Origin: Okapia johnstoni
Taxonomy: Eukaryota; Chordata; Mammalia; Artiodactyla; Giraffidae
Assembly (NCBI GenBank): GCA_024291935.2
Contig: CM044310.1
Coordinates: 118,988,213-119,052,212 of the forward strand
Length of the DNA stretch: 64,000 nucleotides
Reading direction: 5' to 3'
Shown here: positions 11,930 to 23,540 of the stretch, one piece after another
How the letters are laid out: each line of letters begins with the position of its first letter
Position numbering within the stretch: the stretch's first letter is position 1
Notes under the pieces: generated by a model
Database searches by the model: none
Told to the model about the DNA's origin: nothing
Seen by the model: only the letters and a program-made list of their open reading frames with translations
Program-made: the position numbers and the translations under genes

Positions 11930-14097
11930 CACAGTATGAATACTCAGTAAAACCATGAGCCATGACATATAGGGCCACTCAAGATAAACAGATCATGGTG
12001 AAGATCAGACAAAATATGGTACACTGGAGAAGGGAATGGCAAATGACTTCAGCATTCTTACATTAAGAACCTCTTCAATTCAGCTCAGCTGCTCAGTCAT
12101 GTCCAGCTCTTTGTGGCCTCATGGACTGTAGGATGCCAGGTGTCCCTGTCCATCACCAACTCCTGGAACTTGCTCAAACTCATGTCCATCGAGTTGGTGA
12201 TGCCATCCAACCATCTTATCCTCTGTTGTCCCTTTTTCCTCCTGCCTTCACTCTTTCACAGCATCAGGGTCTTTTCCAAGGAGTCAATTCTCCCCATCAG
12301 GTGGCCAAAGTATTGGAGTTTCAGCTTCAGCATCAGTCCTTCCAATGAATATTCAGGACTGATTTCCTTTAGGATTGACTGGTTGGATCTCCTTGTACTC
12401 CAACGGACTCTCAAGAGTCTTCTCCAACACCACAGTTCAAAAGCATCAATTCTTTGGCACTCAGCTTTCTTTATGGTTCAAATCTCATATCCATAGATGA
12501 CTACTGGAAAAACCATACCTTTGACTAGATGGACATCTGTCGGCAAAGTAACGTCTCTGCTTTTTATACTGTCTAGATCGGGGATAGATTTTCTTCCGAG
12601 GAGCAAGCGTCTTTTACTTTCATGGCTGCCGTCACCATCTGCATGAGAATTTCATGAACAATATGAACAGAACAATATGGAAAGACAGAAAGATATGACC
12701 CTGGTGGATGTCACCTACCCAGCTTGGTAGGTAGCTCATATGCTACTGGAGAAGAGAGGAGAAATAGCTCCAAAAGGAACGAAGAGGCTGAGCCAAAGCA
12801 GAAGCAACACAGGTGTGGATTTGTCTTGTGGTGAAAGTAAAGTCCAATGCTGTAAAGATCAATATTGCATAGGAACCTGGAATGTTAGCTACATGAATTA
12901 AGGTAAATTGGAAGTGGTCAAACAGAGGATGGCAAGAGTGAACATCGACATGTTAGGCATCAGTAGACTAAAACGGACAGGAATGTGAGAATTTAAATGA
13001 GATGACTATTATATCTACTACTATGGACAAGAATCCCTTAGAAGAAATAGAGTAACCCTTATAGTCAACAAAGAGATATTCCCAAACCATATGACAAACA
13101 ATGACTTCATCCATGATCCTTGGAACTCTCACCTGAATCATGTTCTATGCATTTACACCAAGCTGGCTTTTATCTCCATTTCCCTAACAGCCCAGGGATC
13201 CTTCTTTTGCTCCAATAAGGTGACCAAGTCTGGCTTAGACACCACAAAACCTATTTATTACAAAGAGCAGCATCCGTTTTCCAGGAGAATCACTGGTTTT
13301 GTGCTCTTGTGAGAAGAGCAGAGTTACGGCAGAAAGAGAAGAACTCAAGAGCCTCTTGATGAAACTGAACGAGGAGAGTGAAAAAGTTAGCTTAAAAGTC
13401 AACATTCAGAAAACTAAGATCATGGCATCTGGTCTCATCACTTCATGGAAAATAGATGGGGAAACAATGGAAACATTGTTTCCATTGTGGCTGACTTTAT
13501 TTTGGGGGGCTCCAAAATCACTGCAGATGGTGACTGCAGCCATGAAATTAAAAGACGCTTACTCCTTGGAAGGAAAGTTATGACCAAATTAAACAGCATA
13601 TTAGAAAGCAGAGACGTTACTTTGCCAACAAGGTCCGTCCAGTAAAAGCTATGCTTTTTCCAGTGGTCATGTATAGATGTGAAGGATGGACTCTAAAGAA
13701 AGCTGAGCACAGAAGAATTGATGCTTTTGAAGTGTGGTGTTGGAGAAGACTCTTGAGAGTCCCTTGGACTGCAAGGAGATCCAACCAGTCCACCCTAAAG
13801 GAGATCAATCCTGGGTGTTCATTGGAAGGACTGATGTTGAAGCTGAAATTCCAATATTTTGGCCACCTCATGTAAAGAGTTGACTCATTGGAAAAGACCC
13901 TGATGTTGGGAAAGATTAAAGGCAGGAGGAGAAGGGGATGACAGAGGATGAGATGGTTGGATGGCATCACCGACTCAATGGACATGAGTCTGGGTAAACT
14001 CTGGGAGTTGGTGATGGACAGGGAGGCCTGGTGGGCTGTGGTTCATGGGGTCCCAAGGAGTCAGACACGACTGAGAGCCTGAACTGAACTGAACTGG
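11930..14097 (+). mobile_element. BovB LINE, sense, internally deleted and split
   Basis: The BovB 5' part is recognisable at about 12020-12080 ('acactggagaagggaatggcaaa') and resumes at about 12640. An endonuclease-domain remnant follows at about 12850-12990 (the CIGTWNV-type motif start, with a stop inside). Sequence 13080-13310 is not BovB as far as I can see. The RT C-terminal and 3' parts run from about 13310 to the terminal ACTGAACTGAACTG near 14097. All frames carry stops. It is interrupted by the opposite-strand BovB piece at 12072-12640. Confidence 0.8.
12072..12640 (-). mobile_element. BovB LINE 3' fragment, antisense, nested in another BovB
   Basis: The sequence begins with the inverted BovB 3' terminus (ttcaattcagctcagctgct) and runs through the inverted C-terminal part of ORF2. 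It is a 5'-truncated insertion that splits the sense BovB between its 'aagaacctc' and 'atgaac' parts. Short similar words at both junctions (gaacctc/gaatttc) may be a decayed target duplication. Confidence 0.72.
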
Positions 14098-14614
14098 CGT
14101 TATACTATAATATGACTGTTACACAGCAGTATTTTCTACCATATTCTTAACCCAAAAAAGATGAGAAATAGCCCACAAACCATTTCACAAACTATTTTGA
14201 TCTGGAAAAGAAATGATAAAATAATCAGAACAACATTGGTATATTTATTTTTAGGTGTTGTATTTGTATGACACAGGATGAATTGTCTATCAAGGAAACA
14301 GGTAATATTTTTAAAAAGCATACTCTGACCCAAGAGTTCTTGAGTGGGAGCAATGTGCCATTTATTTTAACAACCTTGTTTTTTTCTTAGTGTTTTAACA
14401 AACTTCTTTTAACTAGTGATGTTCAAAATTCTGCTCCATGAATGACCATTTTGAATAGTAACGAAATACAATAGTAAGGTAAGCATTTGTACTTACTTTT
14501 GAACTTCAAGTGGTTTACAAATTTTACAGTTCTAACATGATAGCATCCTCAGCAGCAACAATCACTTTAACTATTTAGTATATACTACGTATCTTTCTGA
14601 GAGTTTTTACAGAG
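14098..14614 (-). pseudogene. Duplicated KRAB-gene intron 1 segment (minus orientation)
   Basis: This stretch aligns along its length with 480-975 in the same orientation. Shared words include 'gacacaggat', 'gagtgggagcaatgtgcca' against 'gagtgggcccaatgtgcca', and 'tgaatgaccattttgaa' against 'tgaatgaccactttgaa'. It is thus a paralogous piece of the minus-strand KRAB gene. Its KRAB-A exon is not present, and BovB sequence abuts on the left. It ends abruptly at the CC-poor block. Confidence 0.75.
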
Positions 14615-17600
14615 TCTTTCTAAGCAGTAATTGAGCAGATTCTCGTAGGAGGTAACACAGATCATGTGACAGGATGTGATGCAGTTGAGATAATAGATTG
14701 AGACAATAGATATACGCGAGACACAAGTCAGTGTGCGCACGGGTATAGGGTTGAGTGGATTATCTACTTCAGTAGACACAGTGATAGGTGTGAGTCTTAT
14801 GTGAGATTGGACTGAGTAGTTTATCGAATGATTGACTCTGATATCTGAGGTATCTCTGGAGGCGGACTAGAGACATTGGATGACAAGAGTAGTCTCATCT
14901 TATGGATCAGAGTATATTTGGAGGTTGGGGATAAATTCATTGGGATAGGCTCTTGTACGATCATGGTCACACAGTACTGTTAGAATGGATGTATTTTTAT
15001 CTGACATTAGCAACAAGCACACGGAGGGTTAGTGGTGATCACCGACAGCGGGGACTAAACTCTATATAGAGAGGATGGTAGCAACAGCACGCAGTAGGCA
15101 ACACAACTGGTTCAGGTGTGGTGAACCACAGATGTCATGTGTGTGCAGTTCGTCTGTACATTTGGGTGGGACCAACGATAGTCACAGAACTCGATGTGGA
15201 GAGTCATCAGTTAGACGTATCAAGATCTGGAGGATCTGGTGTCACATGGATGGGTAGATAGTGTGATATGGATAACACTGTTCTTTTTTTCTTGAATGGT
15301 TCTTGTGTATTTGAGGTAGAAAACACATAGGCTATGGGTCTCATTCTTGGAGAGAGGTTGCGTGAGTATGCTAGTTTCGATACACAGTCTCACTTGGTAT
15401 GACTGAGTGATAGGATCTTCTCAGACTGGAGGGAAAGTAGTCTATGTAGTGTCACACAGAGGAGTGGATTGTCTCCTCATCACACATGTGCTGTTACGCG
15501 ATGTATCTGGTACAACATTGGGCGCTCTTGTTTTCTCTTCAAACGATCTTTGGGTAGACTTTTGTCTCACAAAAAACACAGGAGAGATCATATGGATCTT
15601 GTATTACTGTGTTTTTAACATAGGATTCTTCTAATTTAGGTTTTTCCTATCACATGTTAGTTACATTCAGGGAATTGGCAACTTATACACATATCTTCAA
15701 AGTGAGTTTCTGGCACACTATGAGTATTTGGTTTAGTGATGTGATACGGAACAGTACTGTGATGGAGGTATATCAGGTAGAGCAAGAGCACTAAATCAAC
15801 GATCGGAAGGTGACTCTAGTGATGTAATGTTGGGTATGTTTGTTTGGTTTGGAGTGGGATCTTCTCAGTAGATTTATGAGGTGTGTCGTCTGTACAATTG
15901 TTGAACTTCGCTCTATAGTTGTTTGAGCATCTCTTGGTGGATATGAGAGATGTGCGAAGGAGACGAGGCGGGTCAGGGAGAGATCTCGATAGTCTCTTCT
16001 GAGTGAGTGTCTTTGACTCGACTTGAACATTGGTGGGGGAGAGGATCTCTCTACACTGATATGTACTGGTCTAGTTTTATTGTGGGGCTTAGGGGTTTGG
16101 ACTAGGTCTGCAGTACACAATGTGGTAACTAAGACGGCACATATCATATTATACACGGAGTGAGCACAGATTGGAGGATACATACTCGGTGGCGTAGAGA
16201 TTATATGACACTGGCTACAAACGGTCCTCATGAGTATTTGTTGATGTAGGGTGAAGGGAGAGACGTAGAGGTGTGAGTGTCAGTAGAGTTCTATGAGAGA
16301 GTGGTATGGACTGATCTATATACTGTGATACTCACTAGAGTGATATTTGTGTCTGGTTGATTTCCTAGGCGTAACGCTGATAGTGAGCGAGGGTTTAGCG
16401 GTGATGTGTAGTCTCTGCATGGACACCAGAACTTGAGTGAGATAGGTGTGGGATGGGTATACACTGACTTATTGCAAGACACATGTGTGGGTGATACTGA
16501 TACTATATTGGTGGACTGCACAAGGATGTCACACACACAACTGTGCAGTCAAGATGGTTAGACTGGACACGACGAGGGATGAGAGGTCTATCGAGTGAGT
16601 GTGGGGTTCAGATGTTATAGATGACATGTATGTGTATGTGAGTAGAGTGGTTACAAAGACACACAGACATATACTCATTTCATCATCAAGAGAGCGAGAC
16701 AAATGAGGTGACAGAGGTTGCACGAAGGTATGGACTGTTTAGGCATAGACAGAGGAGGATGGGGGATTGACAGGTATGAGAGAGATGTGAGTGAATGACA
16801 GTCGAGTACAGTGATATCTACAGGGAGTATGTGATCAGAAGGACGCGATGTGTGGGTGGCTATGTGGTGGAACGAGAGTGGTGCTATCACATATGGGGCA
16901 AGTGACGCAGTGGTGAGTTGATTGGGTAGGTGTCAAACGTGAGGGGGGGGGGGGCAGAGTAGTAACTACATTATGTATAATAATGATCAAGGAATAAAGT
17001 GTGAGTGGGAAACGATGGACAGAGAGTCGCTATGGCAGAGAGAGGAGAGGAGGAGGTTTGAGAGGAGAAAGATTTATGTGCACAATGTCAGTGAATGAGT
17101 GTTTAGGGACAGAGCAGTGTGTTGTGACTGGTGACATTGTTATGTGTGCGAGCGATAAGTGTGATGTTCTAATGAAACTCTTATAGAGTCTGAAGTGGGA
17201 CTTTGTCACAAACATGTATAGCAGGAGGGTAACAGTGAGCAGGCATCAGATACTCAATCTATGTGAGTAGAGTGGGATCTCTGCTTGGATGGTAGAGACG
17301 GCACACACGAGAGATGAGAGTCACAGTGAGTACTTACAGAGAGGGTTTTTTGTGCACAGAGTGACAAGTATAGAGTTTAGACTGTGCATTGTACATAGGA
17401 TGTGTACTGGTTTGGTTATCATTTCACATGATGCGAGGTTTGAGGAGAGGTACGTTAACATATGGACATCTTGGATGTTGAGAACATTTAAGACAGGTGT
17501 GCGCGTTGGATTAGTATGTACTTGAGCTGTTATGAACAGAGAGTGTTCGACAGACAGAGAGAGAGAAGTGACAGGACTATTAGGTGTGATGTTGTTTAGA

Positions 17601-20600
17601 GATTTCTGGATTAGATGAGTTGACATGATGTGACACATGTGGCGGTGTCAGCGGTGGAGTCACGACTGCGGTATTGGATAGACTAGTGAGAAGGGCCGTG
17701 TATGTGGCACAGAGAGTTCTGAGGAGCTGAGTTTTGAGTGGGGTTTATGTGTTTTGGAATAAAGAATAAGAGAGAACAGGTGGTCTGGAGCGCGCACGGC
17801 TAAAGGGGGACAGGAGGAGAGCACAGGAGCACAGTCACACTGCAGCTAAGTACAAAGTGCGAGTTGAGAGGTGGTGACGAGGCTACGGAAGTTCACTGTG
17901 TAAGTACACTATGAACGAACAGTCAGAGAGGACTACACTTTAAGGAGCAGCGGAGACATGATCAGGTGGTCACACAAGTCTACATTTATGCAGCCAGAGT
18001 GTACTTAGTGCACAGAGATCACACACTGGTGGGTAGTGGGATAGGGTGTGACACTGAGACTTGGAGGTATGCAGGAGGAAAACAGATTAGAGTAATAGTA
18101 CTTGGTTCGATAACAGGGACATGTGTGTGCAATGAGTAGGATGTGGTTAGGTATGTGTGGTGTTGGTATGTGAGGGGGTAGTTAGTGTGAGTGGAGATGT
18201 GTGTTGTGTGGTCACCAATGGGTGAGTACAAAGTGAGAGGTCTCGTCTGCGGGCAAGTCAGCGTGATACACACATAGGTGTGCAGGGGTGAGCACACGAC
18301 TTTGTAGTAGTAAGAGGAATTCACTTTGGGTGGTACATACATACAAGCTAGACGGTTACTCATACTTATATCACTCTAGTAGGTGGCATTAGCACAGGCA
18401 TAGTGTACTTGGGATGTCTAAACTACCAGAACGTTGCAGGGATATTTGTTATTTGGTATGGCACAGTTCATTTAGAGAGCACCGCGTGAGCATGAGGTAA
18501 CAGAGACACTCAATGATATGTCAGGTCTCACTAGGAGGACTCTGGAGTGAGTTGGTGTTCACATTGGTGTGGTTGGAGTCAGCACACTCACACAAGGTGA
18601 TGTCTCTTTGGGGGTTGAATTCTCTAGTGGTAATGCTCATACTCAAGTTCTCATACTCATTCTTGCGTACAGTCGACAAAGTACGGATAGAGCGTCATAT
18701 ATGAGTGTGGGTGTTACTATGTGTAGGACCAGAGGGTGGGTGGTTTGGAAATAGGATGTGGATAGCTAACAGGGTATACACAGAGCAGTGTTCAATCACT
18801 GTCGTGAGACTGTGGTCACACGTATCTGACAAGCTGGCGCACTATAGTTTGATTATAGATGGTTGACTACTTCACGAGATCGTACATAGTATTAGAGAAA
18901 GAGGCAAGGATTGGGGACGGGACGGTGTTGCGTAAGTAGGGGAATAGCACTCGTGTGTCACATCTCTATGGTTGGGAGGCGAACAATGGGTAATGTGCAG
19001 TAGAACTAGACAGGCTAGTCAGATCTGTTGACAACACTGGTTGATGTTGTATGGAGGACAACGTGTTTTAGAGACATAAATGAGTAACAACTCTAGTTTG
19101 AACAAATGTTAGGTATGGATCAGTGAGAGCAGTGAGATGGGTAGGTACAATGGTAGGGAGGATAGAGGGGTATGTCGGAGTTGAGGTAGCTAATTCGAAC
19201 ACACGAGGGTAGATGAAGTGTGAGGTGCGTCTTGGGGATCACATGAATAACAGTGAGAGAAACACTACATGGGAGTGGTACACACAGTAGGACATATTTC
19301 ATGGCATTTGTCTGACACAAAAAGAGTATATCAGTGCGCACTTATGCAGTGATGTACAACGGATGGTGTCTCTGAGATTGGGCTAAGGAGAGGGCAGTTT
19401 CTACTTAGGAACAGAGGTGGAGACATGTGAGAGCATGAGAGGATAGGATCATGGTATATGGCACATCTCACTAATGAGTCACTTTGAGAGCAGAGTACTA
19501 CACATGGACACAACTAGCGAGGAACTGCACTTGTGGTATAGCTATATGTGGGGGGGCGGAAAAAACATGAGAGAGGCACAATCTGAGTATACAGATAAGT
19601 GTAGCGGAGCATAGAACTTGTGACAGTATCGCGTAGATGGCAATATACTGGCACACAGAGGACTAGGGGGGGACAGTGACAGTTTTATATATAGGTAGCG
19701 AGACTTTGGTATGTCAAAGCAAGATAACGCTGGTACACATTATCTGTTAGTCAATGTGGAAGGGGTGGTGCACACAATTCTCTCAGGGACGACACAGATG
19801 TGACTAAGGAATCTTCTTTCAGCTCTATTATCGAGAAGTGCAGAGATAAGACAGTAGACACGTGGTGGGCCTTCAAACGAGGACACAGCGAATAGTGTGC
19901 GTGGAGACACATCACTGTAGGAGTGGTATGATCATATATAGTGAGTGAACATGATGAGATAGATAGGATGACTGACAGTTTTGGTGGGAATAGGTTGACT
20001 CTCAACAAAACATAGCACACGAGATTTACACGACAGTGTCATAGTTCTAGAGATACAGCAAAATGTGGTCTCTCATGTGGGGTGTGCCTTTGACAAGGTG
20101 GGATATGTGAAGGAAGTGGTAGTGACATGGGGTTGGGATCGTGTGCGTGGTTCACAGTGTGGAGCAACGAAGTACTTACGTTATGTCACAGAGAGCGAGG
20201 ATCGTTGACAATACACAGGAAGGAGATGAAACACCGTTACACGTCGGATCTCTGAGGCGGGAGCAGGATGGACTAACAGTAGGTGTGATAACACTGGAAG
20301 ACTTGGTGTAAAGCTTACACGGACGGGTGTGTGTTCTTAGTCACACAGAGTACACAGAGTGGAGAGTAGACGTGGGGCTAAGGGGACAGACGGCGGATTG
20401 AGCATAAGCACAAGATCGATGACATCAGAGGTATAAGCGCCAAAGACAGTAGGCATGTCTGACTTAAGAGTAGAGCTCGAGACACTATTCTGGGAGAATG
20501 AGGTATGTGTGTTGGGCAAATATACGCATTATAGACAGTATGGCGGGATCTAGACTACAACTCACACACATTGAGTTCACATTATAGGGTGTAGGAGTTT

Positions 20601-22700
20601 TAGATCTGGAGGCTAGGAGTAGTTACTCATGTGAGATGTGGAGAGTGTCGACTGGTGGAGAGGTTTAGTTGGTATGGAGGAGTACACATGATTGGTTGCG
20701 ACTAGACTAGACACACATTTTGGTTTTCGGACAGATCTGGTGGTGTATTAGGACTAGATCAATTATTGAGTGCGAGGGAGACTGGGATCGACGAGGTATG
20801 TTCTTCTAGATAGGTGTGTTAGTGATGAGGAAATGCATATATACATAGTTCTTATCTTGACTACACTATCTCATCCTTGAGTGGTTCGACGATAGTGGAT
20901 ATGAGAGGGACTGCTGTAGGGGAGCAGGGGAACCAGGAGCTGGCGGGTGTTAAGTCACACACGTAGAGTGAGAGGCATGAGGTGACACACACACAAGACA
21001 CGGCAGGATGCGCGCTGCCGATAGGTTGTGGAGAGATTGTATTAGCAGTACTATGGTCGATGAGGGGCGGCAGGCACAAAACATGGGAGACAACACTCTT
21101 CAGGGGACACAGGGAGTGAACACACACACACGGTGTGACACACGTTATATCTCTGGTCTGTGGACTAGGACATTGACACTGTACGGGGATAGACGTGCAC
21201 ACAACACATGAGTTGTAGTGTGTATGTTAGCACAAGACATTCACTGGGATACAAGCACATAGTGGAGATTTATACTGGGTGGTGCAGTGCTAGTATAACT
21301 CTTAGATGTGGTAGCACATTGAAACAGAGGGCAGTCGTGATGAGACAGGATGGACACACGAACATCTGACTTATGGCCGGTTATGATAATGTTAAATTGG
21401 TATGTTGTTGGGGCGACACAGAGGCGACGTGGAACAGAGTCTACTTCTCATCAGGCTACACAGGATGGGAGGCATGTGGATCTGGGGATAGCACTATTGG
21501 TGATCAAGTACGACAGATTGAGGACTTGAGGAGGAGGGTGTTTACTGAGATACAGCACAGAGTCACTTGGGGATAACCACATAGACACAAGGTGCAGTAC
21601 TCTCCTCAACACAGAACACTTCTGACACAGAACGGGGACACTCTCACATGGTTTTGTGATTTTTGTATCACATATCTAGGATGTAGAGCGACAGGCGGTA
21701 TATACACATACATTAGGGGTCTGACTACACCAACAGTCACATGTGAGAGATAACACAGAACAGAGGGGTATGTGTACTAGAGCATTGTAATGAGTGCGTG
21801 ATATCGCGGAGGATGGATATAACTCGACGATCCAGGTAGTGCTTGAACTGACACACAGTGTGTTGCAAGGATTAGGATAGACAGACACGATATGAGTATA
21901 TCGGTAATGATGGTAGTTATGGGGACGAGAGCGAGCGTAGTGGACACTTAGTGCTAGTGGTTTATACGCATAAAGGTGTAGGTGACAACACACAACTAAT
22001 GTTTTATGATGGCGACCATGAAGAGGAGGAAAAGATAAAGGGTTAAATGGATGATACAATGACAAAGTATGGAGTTTAGAGTGACAAGATACAGAGACGC
22101 GAACACTCCTACAAATGGGACGTGCGAAGAGAGGTGGGAGATAGGTACAATGGGGGGATACACGTGTGTTTAGTACAGCGTGGAGCTGATGCACACTTGG
22201 TATTATGAACTTATACACGACTGGAACAACACTATATCTGATATCCGGCATGATAGGTTATGCCTATTCACACTTCATACAGCGATTCACATACTCTAGG
22301 CTTTAGAAGGTGAATCTTGAGTGATAGACTTATAGATCACAGCACACACACACAAGGGGATCTCTTGTGGTATCACGAGGAATGGTTTGACAGGGTGCAA
22401 TTTTATGGCGTCACCGAGATCATTTCTACTACTATACACATACTTATGGAGGTGTGTTGGTCTATAGCTAAAGATGCGAGATAAAGACTGGTGAAACAAC
22501 ACGTGGGTAGACTGGTCCATACTACACTCACTACTGAGGCAGTGATCACACGAACACACGGTATGGATGTGTGATGGGGACTTACGTACACACAATATCT
22601 CTCAGGGGACTGCAATCTTGGATTCATCTTTTACATGGATACACTAGAGTGACTATGATATCGACACAGATATATAGTAGAAGAGTGTAGACACACTTAG
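14615..22700. repeat. Anomalous 8-kb CC-depleted, G-rich block (satellite-like, unidentified)
   Basis: From about 14.6 to 22.7 kb the base pattern changes sharply. The plus strand is rich in short GTGTGAG, GGTG, CACAC and CACAGAG words, and GG is common. CC is almost absent: I count about three CC in 14641-15240. CpG is not depleted to the level of the flanks. No exon, SINE, LINE or LTR is recognisable, and by eye I cannot fix a tandem period. Frames on the minus strand look open and Thr/Ser/His/Pro-rich only because of the strand bias and should not be called genes. A G12 run is at 16943-16954. A decayed satellite array or an assembly/base-calling artefact are both possible. Confidence 0.6.
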
Positions 22701-23150
22701 TGTCACATGCACTGGTTTAGGTGTTTCTGTGAGATTCCCATGCTCTGAATTTGTTTTTTTTCATTTGACTTCAAGAAGTGTCTGGAAAGAAAAAATGAGG
22801 GATGTACCTCACGTATCACAATTAATGGAGTAACTTTATGTCTTCTTACTTTCTTTCTGCCCTGGAAAGTGAACACTCAGGTGTGTTCAGCAGAGATCCT
22901 GGGTTTTGGGAGTGGGGATTTTCATCCCATGCCCAGGCCTGATGTTCTCCAGTACACTCCATGCTCACATCACAGAGTCTCATCACAGTTTTGTATTTTC
23001 CAAAATGTTTACAAGAATCTTATTAGTCCTAACCTATGCTCGACTGTATTAAAATTTAAAATACAGCTCAGTGAAAATAAAGAATGTCATCCTCAAACAT
23101 TATGGATATCTTTAATCCATTGAAAATTACCTGAGTTTAGTGACATGAGA
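22701..23150 (+). pseudogene. Duplicated KRAB-gene intron 1 segment (plus orientation)
   Basis: This stretch is the inverted counterpart of 2685-2520 and 1790-1560. Shared words include 'gagattcccatgct', 'tgggagtgggg', 'ccaaaatgtttacaagaa' and 'atgctcacatcaca'. It lacks the solo LTR found in the left copy. It marks the far part of intron 1 of the plus-strand KRAB gene, on the right side of the anomalous block. Confidence 0.75.
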
Positions 23151-23216
23151 AAATTTTCCCTCTTACTCTTGAGTATAGAGCCCCATCTGAGGGTGTGTCT
23201 GTACTCAGTGGAGATG

Positions 23217-23325
23217 AGTTTAAGTAGGCTTTGGGAGTTGCTGATGGACAGGGAGGTCTGGCATGCTGTGGGCCATTGGGTCGCGAAGAGTCGGACACAG
23301 CTGAGGGACTGAACTCAACTGGAAT
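23217..23325 (+). mobile_element. BovB LINE 3' terminal fragment
   Basis: About 110 bp of sense BovB 3' end: 'gggagttgctgatggacagggagg', 'tcggacacagctgag' and a terminal 'gactgaactcaactg'. Confidence 0.8.
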
Positions 23326-23369
23326 GTATGTATGAAAATATTAACATGACTTGACCAATTTTTTCTTCT

Positions 23370-23540
23370 TCTTCTTCTTTTTTTTTTTTTGGTTAGTTTT
23401 TTTGAAGAACTTCTGTGGAAGGGCATGACTACCCACCCCAGTATTCCTGCTTGGGAATTACTTGGACAGAGGAACCTGGCAAGTTAGAGTCCCTGGGGTC
23501 ACAAAGAATTGGACATGACTGAGTGACTAAAACTCTTCTC
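23370..23540 (+). repeat. T-rich/(TTC)n tract and Bov-tA fragment
   Basis: A pyrimidine tract with TTC triplets lies at about 23360-23400. It is followed by a diverged sense Bov-tA body ('gcatgactacccaccccagtat' to 'ggacatgactgagtgact'). Confidence 0.6.

Noticed and set aside
15791..22627. Many minus-strand open frames of 60-190 codons inside the CC-poor block
   Set aside because: They are rich in Thr/Ser/His/Pro/Leu simply because the complementary strand is C-rich. They have no domain, no repeat in common and no splice or promoter context.
14615..22700. CRISPR array, immunoglobulin switch region or telomere-type repeat
   Set aside because: No regular repeat/spacer structure; no GAGCT/GGGGT pentamer clusters of a switch region; no TTAGGG runs; the host is a mammal.
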